Below, piece by piece: positions 13,201 to 24,774 of a stretch of 64,000 nucleotides of DNA; position 1 is the first letter of the stretch, and the number at the start of each line of letters is the position of its first letter. A program made the translations under genes and the position numbers. The stretch is from Lingula anatina. Its lineage: Eukaryota; Brachiopoda; Lingulata; Lingulida; Lingulidae. Under the pieces are notes generated by a model. That model saw only the letters and a program-made list of their open reading frames with translations. It was not told where the DNA came from and made no database searches. The stretch is taken from positions 245,065 to 309,064 of the forward strand of contig NW_019775451.1 of assembly GCF_001039355.2 (NCBI RefSeq). Direction: 5' to 3'.

Positions 13201-14134
13201 GACAGGTCAGAGGTTCTCCCAGTACCACCATCGTGATTTCTTCAACCGTGAGATTAGGACGCGGATTCTGAATACAAATCATATGAAATAAATTGGTAGG
13301 TATCTCAATTTTGCACTTACATAGGAGTGGCAGCAAAATGGGTGCATGTACTCGCTGGATTCGCTCTCAATTTTCGGAGGTAAAATGAACAAATGCACCA
13401 GGGCACACAACACATTGGAATTGCCTGTGCCTGAAGACGACGTGTCTGACAAATGAATTTAACAGTATGGTAGGGTAAGTTTCAACTTTTTTATATCTCC
13501 TGAGGAACAGCTGATTCAAGAGATAAAATGGGCGAAAAAGTTCATTTCTGATGAGAAATTTGAGCTATGACCATTCTTTACGTCGGCAATTTTACTATTT
13601 TGGAAACGCATACAAGCATGTGTACTACATATAGATTAGTATATGTAACTATATGCATGTATATACCTGTATTGAATAGAGTTGGGGTTTTTGATAGTGT
13701 TTTATATGACGGCAAATGATGCTAAACATACATGTAAAAGTAATTTTTTTACAACAGCCATCTATGTTGGTAAAATGACGATTTTTCAAAATGGCAGGCA
13801 AAACGCCCTAATAAGGCATTTAAAGGACCCATAGTTTGTAATATGCATTTTGTTATGTTTTTAGAATTGTTCTTACAGGTATGTTACCAATCGTGGCATG
13901 CAGGACCTTGTACGTGGCATTTCAATCATTTATAGAATTGATTTATTGTTGTTGTTTTTTTACATCTGTCTGTCCATCTACACGAATAATGTGTACAAAT
14001 AATAATATCTCCTTTTATAGCTTTACCCGAGTTCTGTCCTCAGTTTTCGGCAAGTTTAAGTGACTCAGTCCTTTCTGCAACTGTTGCCAAAACTGACTTG
14101 TCATGATATTTTCGGGCACGTCACACTGGTCCAT
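8860..14134 (-). CDS. CARNS1-like: Carnosine-synthase-like ATP-grasp enzyme
   Basis: Eight exons with compatible phases, in coding order: 13445-13321, 13267-12985, 12774-12455, 12291-12099, 11817-11618, 11100-10986, 10670-10399, 10095-8860; about 913 residues. A 36-codon exon with an ATG (14134-14027) may be the start, but its phase does not join directly to 13445, so one exon is unassigned. Carnosine synthase ligates beta-alanine and L-histidine using ATP in the cytosol. The C-terminal exon holds an ATP-grasp domain: LKLEYGSGCAGV for the nucleotide loop and VELKM plus LIEINGRMTG for the metal-binding Glu/Asn. The preceding exon has a Rossmann-like ILLIGGGVGMRKKHAW strand and loop. Length and layout fit vertebrate CARNS1. 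Substrate identity in this organism is unproven, since other amino-acid ligases share the fold. Confidence 0.8.
10250..10277. repeat. Poly-T tract in an intron of the carnosine-synthase-like gene
   Basis: About 28 consecutive T on the + strand between the last two exons. Confidence 0.9.
14027..14134 (-). CDS. Candidate first coding exon (copy 1), 36 codons
   Basis: Starts with ATG, encodes MDQCDVP and a TSQFWQQLQ segment, and ends at CGG before GTAAAG in phase 0; unspliced, it would stop two codons later. The homologous stretch at 17294-17401 keeps the frame with eight amino-acid differences, which argues for coding function. It is the nearest upstream candidate for the carnosine-synthase-like gene, but the phase mismatch with 13445 leaves the link unproven. 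Confidence 0.45.
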
Positions 14135-14383
14135 CTTTTTCTATTTTCCAACTGATTTCTTGCAAAAAGAAAAAAAAACACCTCTAAAAATAATTGCAAT
14201 CCAAGATTAAGAAAAAAGCGCTTTGCTCCGCTAACCACACACACTCTGAGAGCCAAGATATATTTTACACTTTGCTTGATTTACATGTGTCATACTTGAT
14301 ATAGGTGATGTTTTTGAAACATCATTGAAATGGTTTATTTTTTCATCCCTTGCATGTAAAGCTGTTTATTTTACTTTCCGATT

Positions 14384-15567
14384 AAAGCCTAGGGCACAAC
14401 CGGCCGTACGGGCTGTTACGGGCTGTTTGCGTCCAAAATTTACGCAGAATCTTACGTCCCACGCAAGTCCTTCTTACGAAATATCGCGTTCGCAGACAGC
14501 CCGTAAGCATGTACGGAGGATGTTGGACATGTCCAAAAGATTCTACGAATAGCCTGCGAACAGCGAGACCGCAGGCGTAACTTGCTCCTCTTGCACGGAG
14601 TTGGCAGGAGAGACCCGCGCTGTGCAAGACGCACGTCGCAAGCAATGAAGAAGCAAGTGCCCTTTGCGTGTTGAGTAAGGCGCAGGTCCTCACAACTAAA
14701 GCCTAGGTCCCAACTACGTTTTGGACGCACGGTTTTAAGGTTCCTTGCGTCCGGCTAGAACGTAGCTAGATCGCAGGGAAGAAATCGGGAAGGGGTTCGT
14801 GCTTGAGGAGCACGTCCATCGTGCTACTTTTGGAGGACGCAAACAGCACGTATAAAACTTTTCGACATGATCAACAGAGCTCTAGACACGTCCTAGCCGG
14901 AGGCAAGGAACCTAAAAACCGTGCTTCCAAAACGTAGTTGGGACCTAGGCTTAACGAACAAAGTCGAGAACACACCGGAAATGCATCGCACGTGCGTCAC
15001 CCCGACGCCTGGTGTATAAAAGGCTTGCTCATGACGCACGCTCGTGTCTTTACAATGAACGTCGACTTTGTTACGTGTACAACAATTTTCAAAGTTTTCA
15101 AATTTTTGCTCGATTTATTTTCTAATATGCCTTTAAAAGGCAAGAGAAAGAAGCTTACATAGTAGAAAAAAGGGAAAATGAAGAAATAAGAAGAGGAGAA
15201 CAGGATGCAAAACTGAAGTACGCCGTCAGTACGTCACCACAAACGCGTGAGGCAAGTGTAAAGCAAAACTGATGGAAAATAGCACTACCTTCGCCGTGCG
15301 TTGCATTCCCTTCGTAATTGGTGAGTGTGTTCCACGTACACAGGAAGCAAGACAAACTCAAGAAATGATTACAATTTCCACGGCCATCGCTCCTTGCAAT
15401 TAGCGTCCCTGCTTAAAAGGACATCTCATGTGGCTTTTGCTACTCGCAAGGCAGGCTTTCCTCTACCTCAACGAACTCCACGGCCCCCGCAATACCCAAA
15501 AACCGCAGGGGACATACGATCATGAAAGTCGTGCACGTGCGTCCGGTTGTGACCGAGGCTTTAGTTA
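14384..15567. mobile_element. Non-autonomous DNA element with inverted termini, with another element nested inside
   Basis: The left end TAAAGCCTAGGGCACAACCG is matched by the inverse complement of the right end (CGGTTGTGACCGAGGCTTTA, around 15544-15563). A second pair of about 55 bases lies inside at 14697-14751 and 14897-14954. The interior is GC-richer than its surroundings and has no transposase frame. Elements at 39849-40679 and 51217-51690 have similar termini. Confidence 0.65.
14697..14954. mobile_element. Nested MITE with 55-bp inverted ends
   Basis: Begins AAGCCTAGGTCCCAACTACG and ends with its inverse complement; the arms match over about 55 bases with few mismatches. About 258 bases long, inside the element at 14384-15567. 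Confidence 0.75.
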
Positions 15568-17045
15568 ATACTTTTAAATTGTATTATAATTCCCCTGGTA
15601 GTTCCGTTTTGAACAGACTTCTCGCGGTTGTATTGCTATAGAAACAGTCGCCCAAGTAAATGTACCTTTTTGTTTGATATTTTCTAAAAAATAAAAATAA
15701 TATACAGGTATATTGATATTTTTGCGCAACGAAGCGCACTCACCTTATTTTACTCCAAAGGATTTCAGCTCAGTTAACGTTTCTCACCGCTCTATTGTGC
15801 GCACGTAATTTATACTTTGTGAAGAAATAACGAATAAGTGTCGACATTGTAATCGCGTGCTTATAGGAATTGTTGAGTCATATATAACTGAGTCTTCATC
15901 GCGCTATCTTCCCCGAGGGAAACGAGTGAATTTGCTTGACTCAAAGAGGCCTCGACGACTTGACCTGTCAGTGGGTGAATAGGACTGACATGAAGATTGA
16001 TCGTCGTACTCGCTGGAGATGTGGTATGAGGTGGTAGGCGTAAAACAGGGATGCCAAGGAATGACAACAAAAATAATGTCAACGCATCTCAAATTTGAGT
16101 CATGTTGTATGTACCAGCTTGCGTGAGGGTCGGGGTTAACTTGGTTGATAGTTCGAAAACCTTTTGCAGTTTAAAAAGTTCATCCTGTGCTTTTGATGTT
16201 ATGTTGTGGCGTCTTTTTGCTGAATTAAAATAAACGAACACGCAGTTTTGATAAAAGAAAATAAACATGTATTGATCGGTAAGTGTAACTTCGTAAGTAC
16301 TCAACTCAACCGTCGTAAAATCTAATTCTAATATCAGAGCGGCCGGTGTGACAGGAATGGTAGTCCACTAGGAACCGTAACTTTCCCCATCAGTGTGTGC
16401 AGCTGACATTTGTCCCATATTCTAACCCAAATTTGCGACTAACCCCAACCTGTAATTATCATACGGGACCCCAGACTTCTCACTAAGGTCTGCCATTCCT
16501 TCCACACGGAGTTGCAAAGAGCACACATTTTGTTAACATTCCCTACCGTTTTTGGTGCTGAAGGCAAATTTGAAATGAGCAAATACGTGGGATGCTAATA
16601 TGTGAAAAGAACCATGCATCTGAAAAAAAAAGCCCCTTCTTGAATTTCTGTATCCGCCATAATATATTTTTCTGCATTAAACTTGTTGTGTGTACAATTT
16701 ATTCGACTTTCCAGTTTTTGTAAGGTGAAGACGTGTCTGACAATTCAAAACTAAATTAATGCAATATAAAGCTTGTCTTCACACATATTTAGACACAGGA
16801 AGAACCATTTAAATTGCAGGCTATGCACACTTAAAGGAAAACAATAGCACGCACATTGGTACAGGCACTGTGACCGAACCGAGTAAGACCATACACTTTC
16901 ATGTTTCTCTACGACTCTGCCGTGTGTGTCATTTGCAGGCTTTTTAACATCATCTGTCTCCCAGTGTGGTGCGTGCCCTGGGCCTAAAGATTATAAGGTC
17001 AAAGTACAGTACCATTGTCGTTTTATTTAAATTGCTTGGATTGTT
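15568..17045. other. Intergenic region with a dispersed repeat (about 16345-16520)
   Basis: No exon is recognised. About 16345-16520 (GACAGGAATGGTAGTCCACT and following) resembles the intron 3 region of gene G (50132-50340) and, in part, gene F (37547-37590). It is a dispersed repeat or an old duplication fragment. Confidence 0.35.
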
Positions 17046-17114
17046 TAAATGCCTGCAAAGGGGAGTGCACTTGTCCCAGGAACCGGTTTACTGATATGAA
17101 CTGGGCAATCGAGG
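17046..17114 (+). pseudogene. Relic of FOLR exon 3
   Basis: Reads NACKGECTCPRNRFTDMNWA and keeps a GTGAGC donor after phase 1, as in functional exon 3 copies. The first half with the PLCASQC segment is missing. MNW resembles class II (MDW), so a decayed class II gene once lay between the two classes. Confidence 0.65.
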
Positions 17115-17293
17115 GTGAGCGACATCATTGGTAGCGGTTCCTTCTAACATTGTATTCAAATGCTGGATGAAGCTGTTTCTGAATGGGATATAGTTTAAAA
17201 ATAACAAATGTCACTATAATTCTATATTTAGCGGTATAATAACTTCTAATGTATGAATTTTTATTTTAAAAGTATTTCATTTCATAACTTTAC

Positions 17294-17401
17294 CCGAGTT
17301 CTGTCCTCAGTTTCCGGCAGGTTGAAGTGACTCAGTCCTTCCTGCAATTGTTGCCAAAACTGACTTGTCTTGATATCTTCAGGCACATGACACAGGTCCA
17401 T
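17294..17401 (-). CDS. Candidate first coding exon (copy 2), 36 codons
   Basis: Paralogue of 14027-14134: ATG start, MDLCHVPEDIKTSQFWQQLQ, phase 0 donor GTAAAG. It may be an alternative first exon or a leftover of the duplication. It lies 3.2 kb further upstream of the carnosine-synthase-like gene. Confidence 0.4.
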
Positions 17402-18074
17402 CTTTTTCTATTCCCCTACTGATTATCTTTCAAAGAAAAACAAAACACTTATCAAAATTGATTTAAATCCAATATGGCACAGGTCTTACAGTAATCACAT
17501 TATACAATCCAAGGACGCTTTGAAAGGGGTTCGGTTAATTAAAAACCTGTATTTCACATGCAAAGCAAAAGCATTGAGGTAATATACCACTACTCTAACT
17601 GTAAATCCTGCTACGAATATTTATGGTTAATCTTGTTATGAATGGTCACGCGTATTGTGATAAAACAAAAGTTAAACTTACGTATTTTCTGCCGACTGCT
17701 TGTTCAGAAGGTCGCATGAAATGCTAAAGCTGTGCAAAAATACAGTATAGTTATTTCATAGGTGTTTGTAAAAACTTGTGAACACAATTTCTGATTTTAT
17801 GCTGGTTCAACGATTTTGTGTCTATTTCCGGATGTTGGTTAGAAACATGGAGTCCATACAAAAATAATAGACATTCGTCAATTAAATTGTAAATTGTACA
17901 TGTGTCGTGTCATTTTCAGTGTTTTCTGTTCCTTTCGGAGAAGACACATAAATAATAATGTCACGGTCGGTCTGATTTTTCGTCCTTTTTCGTGTCGTGA
18001 CCTGAGCCAGATTTTATTTTCAGCATACAGACTAGGTAAAAAGGGTTGTTAATTAATTTATATCAAAATTCCTT

Positions 18075-18207
18075 ATTATGGGGTCATGGGATGTGTAAAT
18101 GGACCCCTCCTGTGGGGTCTGGAGTCAACTTGACTCCAATTGGGAGTTATTTTAGGCACCATGCTGGACTCCAAGTGTGGAGACTCCGATTTTATTCTCA
18201 GTGAACC
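18075..18207. mobile_element. 3' fragment of the GAGTC-rich repeat
   Basis: Matches 49335-49527, including GGAGTCAACTTGACTCCA and the terminal TTTTATTCTCAGTG end. It lies about 0.5 kb upstream of gene C. Confidence 0.55.
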
Positions 18208-18697
18208 TTATAATCCACAATGCGCGTTTTGGTAATAAATGATATAATTTTACCTAGACCTACATTTGAAATTAAATATTCCGTGATAAATAAGTCTGTA
18301 TTTTCAGCTACAGTTCTGGTGCAATCAAATGAGAAAATTATGTTAGACCTGGGAGAATACGTTTTCATTTCCTTTAAGGAAATTATATTTTTTTCAATGA
18401 CTCAAATAAAATAATGTGCATTGTAGATTCCTGTGTGTATACACTTGTGTCAAATCTTCCCATCCCCCAATGACTGTTCGTTAAATATAATATGCATAAT
18501 ACAACCACCATACCAGTATATCGAAAAAAAGTATGTATTGAATAACACAATACTACAAGTTTTCATTTTTACAAGTATTACGTATTAACCCGTCGAACAA
18601 GTTTTAGGTTTAATGAACTGTTGGCTTTTGCCATGTTAAACAGGTGTGTTTTTTGTTACTATTTTTCGCTTTGTTCGCACATTCGAGATAAACAGTC
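18208..18697. promoter_or_regulatory. Upstream region of gene C, duplicated upstream of gene D
   Basis: About 18225-18610 matches about 23560-23900, which marks the left edge of the C/D duplication unit. The last 60 bases share AAACAGGTGTGTTTTTTGTT (E-box CAGGTG) with the same position before gene D and before the second first exon of gene F (35580-35640). This block is the best promoter candidate for class I genes. Confidence 0.4.
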
Positions 18698-20463
18698 ATG
18701 GCGTCAACACTGGCTAAAATTCTCTGCTTCGCCTTCCTGAATCTGAGGCTGGTGGTAAAAGCAGACACACGACTGTCAGCAGACGATTACTTGAACATGT
18801 GTATTAGTGTACCAAACGAGTATAGCAAGTCAAGGCCGTCGCCTGAACCTGATCTAGAGGTAAAAAGCACACACACAAAAAAATAGAGAAAGCCTTGGGT
18901 AACCACAGTATTGAAGGCTGTCACCTCCCAATTGAATGCTTATCAGTGTATTTCGTATAATTGCATATATTGATTGGTTTCAAATGCGTATAATCTAGAA
19001 TGTAGATGCTTTGGATGATGTAACTATATTTATATAGTTTTTTTTTCTTTTTTCTTTACATTTCCCAACCACTGGTGGACCAAAAGAACACAGTTACCTA
19101 GCTCTGATATATGGCGGTATAACGAAAATTGCCCAGTTAATCCCAGCAAGCACGTGACGTTCAGATCACGTTCTAATGTGGTAGGAGCAAGTTAGACACT
19201 TGATCCGAACGTGACGTGTTTGCTGGTATGTACCTGTAAGAAATTTTACCTAAGTAGACCTTCAAAACTTCCATCAATGTAACATTTACACTAGGGTAAA
19301 AAAGGTCCAATGTACCGTACCTGAGTTCAACGCCAATGCAAAGCTTTGTAATGCGTGCATGCTGTTCGTCCTCTGGACAGTTATGGTATCTTCGTGCAAG
19401 CTCACTATCTGAGTTTATTTGACTCTAAGGACGATTGCAGCAGATCTGAAAAAAAATTGAGCGAGACTAAATCTTAAGGCGTTGTCGGACCACTGACACT
19501 GACCGCCTTAAGATTTAGTCATTTGTCTTTGGTCATAAGCATCTTAGATGGGGCTACAGGAGAGTCATATGAGTAATATTACTCTGCAGGGGCACGGCAA
19601 GCATAATGTGCATGTTTCAAACCGGTCTATTAATGGCTAAGCATAATGAAATATTAGGCTCTTGCTCATTCACTTATTGACAATATATTTTGCTAATAGG
19701 GTCAACACCCTTAACCTCTAATAAACAGTGAAAGGTGGCTATGCAACTTTGATGTATCGGACATAAGAATGGAAAATCGTTTTGTGTTGTCTTTCGATTT
19801 GTCATTTATACTTTTACCTTTATTTGCAGAGGGGAAACAAGAAAATGCCAAAAAATCTCCATATCCACCATTCCAGTGAATGTCCAGTTTTGTTAATATT
19901 GTATCCCCATATTGTTTCAGTGCATTCATTGTTTTTTTTTTCTAAAAAAATTGGTATAATTTGTAATGGTCTCTTAAGAGATTATTAAGAAGTAAAGTCA
20001 TCAATGGAAGTCACATGGTCTGATTGCAAACACAGATTTAAGAATGATTGCTATAACTGCCGTTTTTGTGGTAAAATAGAAAATATATATTTCTATTAAT
20101 TGTTTACAATGTATTTATTGTGTATGTATTTATATTGCATCTGCATATTGTTGCAGTGCACTCGTTACCGAGACAGTTCCTGCTGCAGGCCAAATATGAC
20201 CACGAGTTTCCTAGAAGACCACCGGTGGATGAACATGACGGATTATGGTCACTGTCCACAGAAACCGCGTCTGTCACCGGAGTGTGAAAGATTGAACCAC
20301 GACGAAGTATGCTTCTTTGCTTGTTCGCCAAACTCCGGCCCTTGGATTGTGATAGGGGTAGGTCAAATACAAGTACACAGACACACAAAAGCTGTGTATT
20401 TCTATCTACATGATCCATATATATCCATTAGACCATTTTTTCTATTTTCACATACGCACAGGT

Positions 20464-20531
<68 letters not shown>

Positions 20532-21873
20532 ACACAGACGAACACACATGCACGCATCCATTTGTCTGCCCACATGACTTATTGCTAGATTGTCTAATAA
20601 AAATGACCATTTCAGACCGAAAGCCCGTTTAATCACCGTTTGAAGCATCTCCCATTGTGCGCCAGCCAGTGTGACAAATGGTGGAACGCTTGCAAGGAGG
20701 AATACACGTGTCACAGAAACTGGTTAACCGACCCTGCCTGGGACGCTAACGGTGAGTGACGTCATTTCCAAACCAACATGCTACGCTGAAGCCCAGTGGC
20801 AGCATCGCGGCATGTGTATGCAGTCACGTGGTGCCAACGTGACACGAACGCTTTGTTATAGGTAGAAAACACATCACTGTATCATCAGCAAAGACCGATC
20901 TGGTTGAAATTGTAAATATAAATAGACCATTTATAGTCCAGGCTGAAGACCAAATATAAATTTGCCTCGTGCTTCTATTTCGGCACAAAAACACTTTACA
21001 TTTGTCTTTATATACTTCTTTACTATTTATACATGTAATGATATTGATGCCATCTGAAAATGGCACATGTTAAAATGTTTAAACATCGTGTATTAACTTG
21101 TCTTCATAATCAAGGCAATCGTTATTTTCACAAGATGGACTCCAATCTGCGGTGCCATTCCAATTTATACACTCCCGAGCAGCAGACCTGTAGCGGTGGG
21201 TCATGTCACTACATATGCTTCTCTTTACAAAACAGACATTTTGATAGGGTTTTATTTACCATAGGCAGTTGTTTAGGACCATTTCATAAATAAAAAATGA
21301 CACTCATCAGGCAGATAAAAATCATTTTCACCTAAAATTACTCTGAATGTAAAGGTACACTCTTACTAAAATTGTTTGACTCTATTATAAGTAAGATCCA
21401 AATGAAGAACTGGTACAATTTAGCCCTCTCTTTTATACATTGTATGTAGCGCTGTCAAACCAGCTATTATTCTTGTATTGTGTATAGGGCCTAATGGTTG
21501 TCCAAGTCACCCTAGCCTATTAAAAAACAAACCTTGTCTTCTAAGATATTTTATTTCATGATATTTCATTTTAGGTGTGAACATTTGCCCAAAGGACGCG
21601 GTGTGTAAGAAATACACTGAGATGTACACATCAGCTGCTGATTTCTGCAACACCATTTGGGATGGCGGATATCACGTGGTACCGGACACCGAGCCTTGCA
21701 TGGAGTTTAGTTTCGATCCAACAAAACCAAATCCGAACATCCCCGTGGCTCGAGCCGCTGCCGAGAAAAAGGCCGCTGTGTCTGAGGCGTCCGGATTGAA
21801 GATGTATCCCCCGTCAGGGGTTTTTGTTCTCTTTACGCTGTTCTTATTTTGCACCGCCCTTAAACTGTTTTAG
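18698..21873 (+). CDS. Folate-receptor-like gene C (class I, GPI-anchor type)
   Basis: Exons 18698-18859, 20157-20357, 20616-20751 and 21575-21873 give 265 residues. The first 22 or so are a signal peptide. There are 16 Cys in the family spacing: YLNMCISVP, CTRYRDSSCC, GHCPQKPRLSPECERL, CFFACSPNSGPWI, PLCASQCDKWW, then NIC, AVC, DFC and EPC. NMT is a glycosylation site. After the Ala/Lys-rich linker comes a hydrophobic tail (SGVFVLFTLFLFCTALKLF) typical of GPI signals. The position equivalent, by eye, to the pterin-contacting Asp of vertebrate folate receptors is Asp (LEDHRW). Intron 1 holds two short inverted repeats and a MITE fragment; intron 2 holds a long (CT)n. The best functional guess is a cell-surface vitamin receptor. 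Confidence 0.9.
19145..19229. mobile_element. Small palindromic element (CCAGCAA ends) in intron 1 of gene C
   Basis: The left arm CCAGCAAGCACGTGACGTTC and the right arm GAACGTGACGTGTTTGCTGG are inverse complements with one mismatch, separated by about 45 bases. It has a MITE-like structure. Confidence 0.65.
19465..19519. repeat. Inverted repeat with 17-bp perfect arms
   Basis: GACTAAATCTTAAGGCG and its exact inverse complement, with a loop of about 21 bases. This is the site where gene D carries the 246-bp insertion (25636-25881). Confidence 0.75.
19917..20108. mobile_element. Fragment of the TTAA MITE in intron 1 of gene C
   Basis: Matches 26320-26520 in gene D, including TCTTAAGAGATTATTAAG and TAACTGCCGTTTTTG. 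The outer inverted ends have been lost here. It abuts exon 2 within about 50 bases. Confidence 0.6.
20463..20528. repeat. (CT)n microsatellite in intron 2 of gene C
   Basis: About 31 CT units, some 107 bases after the exon 2 donor. Confidence 0.95.
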
Positions 21874-22726
21874 TTGTACAGTGTATCTACCGGTATTGTA
21901 TAGCATTTTTGGATTTAAAAGCCTTTTCCGCTTTAATATTTATTTTATGAGTTTCCGAATGACATATTAAATCAATTAACCAGGAAATTAAACTTTTGTA
22001 ATTCAAAAAGGTACATGTGGAGGTCCTTCAACTTTGACGACAACCTACGGTTGGATGTGGACAATTTGTTCATTGTTTCATTTCCATTTTCACGGAATAT
22101 TTGATAAGAATTATCATCTCTGCCACACAGACTTCTTATATTGTAGCCGATAGCTCTGAGTAACGCATCTAATGTGACTCGAAAGTGCATATTTCAATGT
22201 TCCTTTTGTTGATCTACAGGGTATTTCCGACTGTTTCATGTAAGTAGACGTTTATTTTGAAGGTTTCGCTTTATACATTGTGCTTTAGCATTTTTATTTT
22301 ATTTATTTTATTTTATCTTATTTTATTTTATTTTATTTTATTTTACTATTATTATTATTTTTTTTTTTGCAGGTCAATGTTTCTTCATCAATATGAAATG
22401 TGAAGAAGATCTTTTTTTCTTAGAATTTGTAAAATTATCTTCTGCTTATCAATTAAAAAACGTACTCGTATAACGCTTGTAATACCAGTATATTACATCT
22501 TAAATTGCAAGATATTCGGACATACACGGTGATTTTATCGCCTTATTTCTCCTGTACTCAAATTTGTAGCGTTGGTGTATTTTTAGTGTAAGAACTAAAT
22601 CGTCTACAATATTAACATGGGCGTCCCCCTTCTATGACTGCCCCCCCCCCCCCCCCCCTGGAAAATGTTCTGCGGGCGCCAATTAATATTAATACTGACA
22701 TATTCATGTCATTGACTTATGTTTTG
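21874..22726. other. 3' flank of gene C with (TTTTA)n and a C run
   Basis: No exon. A TTTTA-type repeat covers about 22290-22370 and a run of C lies at 22642-22659. Much of it matches the flank after gene D (28187-28850). Confidence 0.45.
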
Positions 22727-22852
22727 GCATCTGACACTAAGCCTTGCATGGAGTTTAGTTTCGACCCAGCAAAACCAAATCCAAATATCCCCGTTGCTCG
22801 AGAGCTGCCGAGAAACAGGCTGCTGTGTCTGAGGATTCCGGATTAAAGATGA
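22727..22852 (+). pseudogene. Relic of class I FOLR exon 4
   Basis: Reads ASDTKPCMEFSFDPAKPNPN, then loses the frame in the Ala/Lys segment. The first half of the exon is absent and there is no acceptor. The matching relic after gene D (28851-28978) shares the same left edge, so it existed before the C/D duplication. Confidence 0.75.
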
Positions 22853-23894
22853 ATCACACGTCAATGATTTTAGTTTGATATGCGCAATTCTTATGATGCG
22901 TCACTACTGCATTGTTTGAGCTGTAAAGTGTGGATGCACAGTACTGCATATCTCGAGATTTAGAGTTTCTGGATGACATAGTATTTGTTCAGCGAGAGAC
23001 AAGGATGATGATCGTCCAGTTGGTTCGCAATTCATTGTGCAGTGATCTCTGGTGATATTGGTAAAATATGGACTTAAAATCTGGACTTAAAATCTGCCAA
23101 AAATAAACCGACAAAAGAAAAATTACAAAGCAGTAGGTCTATTTAGTCTAAATGTGGTTCTTACGGTCAAGAACAAAAATCTAGAAAAATCGAGTCAGTA
23201 TACTGTATACAGTGGGCATTTTAGACAAAAAATATCATGCGGACGACACCAGTTGTTCACATAAGGCAGTCGTGCAGGTATTATTACTGTTGGTTCTTTT
23301 ACCTAATAACGAGTTAGAATGATAAACAATTTTAATGCCACCCGAATACAATGATGTGCCATAAAGAATTTTAATTATAAAAAATCACAATTTGTTAACT
23401 TTCGCAACCTGTTACGTAGCTGCCACCGAGCAGGATGACGTCATCTTGTCATCTATTCTGTAATTCACTGAAATCTCCAGTCAGTTAAATGTCACTGACA
23501 CACCTGATTACACATTTTTCTAATCTCTTATTTTAGATGAAATACACATTTGTTGATAAGTAATATATTTCTACCTAGACATACCTTTGAAACTTTTATC
23601 TGTATTTTCAACTACAGTGCTGGTACAAAAAAATTAGAAAAATATGTTAAACCTGGGATGATATGTTTCCATTTCCTCTAAGGAAATTATCATTTTTTGA
23701 AAGACTAAAAAAAGGATGTACATTGTATGTATGTGTATGCACGTGTGTCAAATTTTTCAACTCCCCAATTACTGTTCGCTATATACAATATGCATAATAC
23801 AACCACCATACCAGTATATCGAAAAAGGTATGTATTGAATAACACAATACTAGAAGTTTCATATTACACGTATGACGTATTAACATGTCAAACA
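22853..23894. other. Intergenic region spanning the C/D duplication junction
   Basis: About 23000-23300 matches 29200-29480 (flank of gene D), and about 23560-23900 matches 18225-18610 (upstream of gene C). The duplication unit of about 5.3-6 kb therefore ends and restarts here. No exon is visible. Confidence 0.5.
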
Positions 23895-24683
23895 AGTTTT
23901 AAAGGGTTAATAACTCTTCGTATGAGGTCTATATTACACAATAAAAACATTGTGAACAACTCATAGAAATATAATATATTTGATGTACAAGAAAAACGGC
24001 AGTTATAGCTATTATTCTGATATGTGAGCATGTCTTCAAACCACGTGACCTCCATTGATGGCCATATATACTCTGTTATAATCTCTTAAGAGATTTTAAC
24101 AAAAAAAAAACTTTTTAGAAAAAAAACAGGGACTAACTTTGAATGTAAAAATGGATTCATTAGCATATCCCTTAAAATGTCAGTGTATGGTCCCACTGTT
24201 GTGAGAAGTGACTCGGCAGTGGGACTGAACATGGCACAATATTTATATCTGTGTCACTTATTTACTTATCTATCTTATGTAATTGTCATTAGTCGTAATT
24301 ATCCATGTCATCAAACTGGCCTTAAACAGCTATGTAACCTTGGTTTTAAGTTTAAACATATTCTTTTTGTGTAACATGTTTATAGTATGTTTATGGTAAA
24401 TTTAAAATCACACCAAGGTTTATCGCATTGCTTAGATAGAATATTTTATGAGTAATTTTACTGATACGTATGTCCATTATATAAAGATGGTAATGCACTA
24501 ACTGTATTGTATCATCATTAGTATATCAAATTGTACAAGGTCATGACAATCTATGTACCAGTACAGAAATAAATTGAAATTGAAATTGAATTGAAATTAA
24601 CCATTGGTAAGTATGGAAAAATTGTTGTTTACTCCAGGAAAATTCATTTTTTGGCCAAAACGAAGAGTTATTATCCCTTTAAG
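23895..24683. mobile_element. TTAA-type MITE interrupted by another insertion
   Basis: The left end TAAAGGGTTAATAACTCTTC and the right end GAAGAGTTATTATCCCTTTA are inverse complements. The interior matches the copies at 26224-26563 and 32985-33290 in inverse orientation. Between about 24171 and 24600 an unrelated piece is inserted that ends in AATTGAAATTGAAATTG-type short repeats, like the 3' tail of a LINE or SINE. Confidence 0.65.
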
Positions 24684-24774
24684 CTTTACTAACTGTTGGC
24701 TTGTGTCACGTTAAACAGGTGTGTTTATTTGTTACGATTTGTTTACTTTGTTTGCACATTCGAGGTCAACCACC

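Noticed and set aside
20428-20714. Arg-Glu or Ser-Leu repeat frames over (CT)n and (GA)n tracts (also near 4.8, 6.6, 37.0 and 59.0 kb)
   Set aside because: Microsatellite translations in introns next to real FOLR exons.
24177-24374. 65-codon frame inside the insertion at 24.2-24.6 kb
   Set aside because: Part of a likely retroelement 3' end; no recognisable reverse-transcriptase or other domain.
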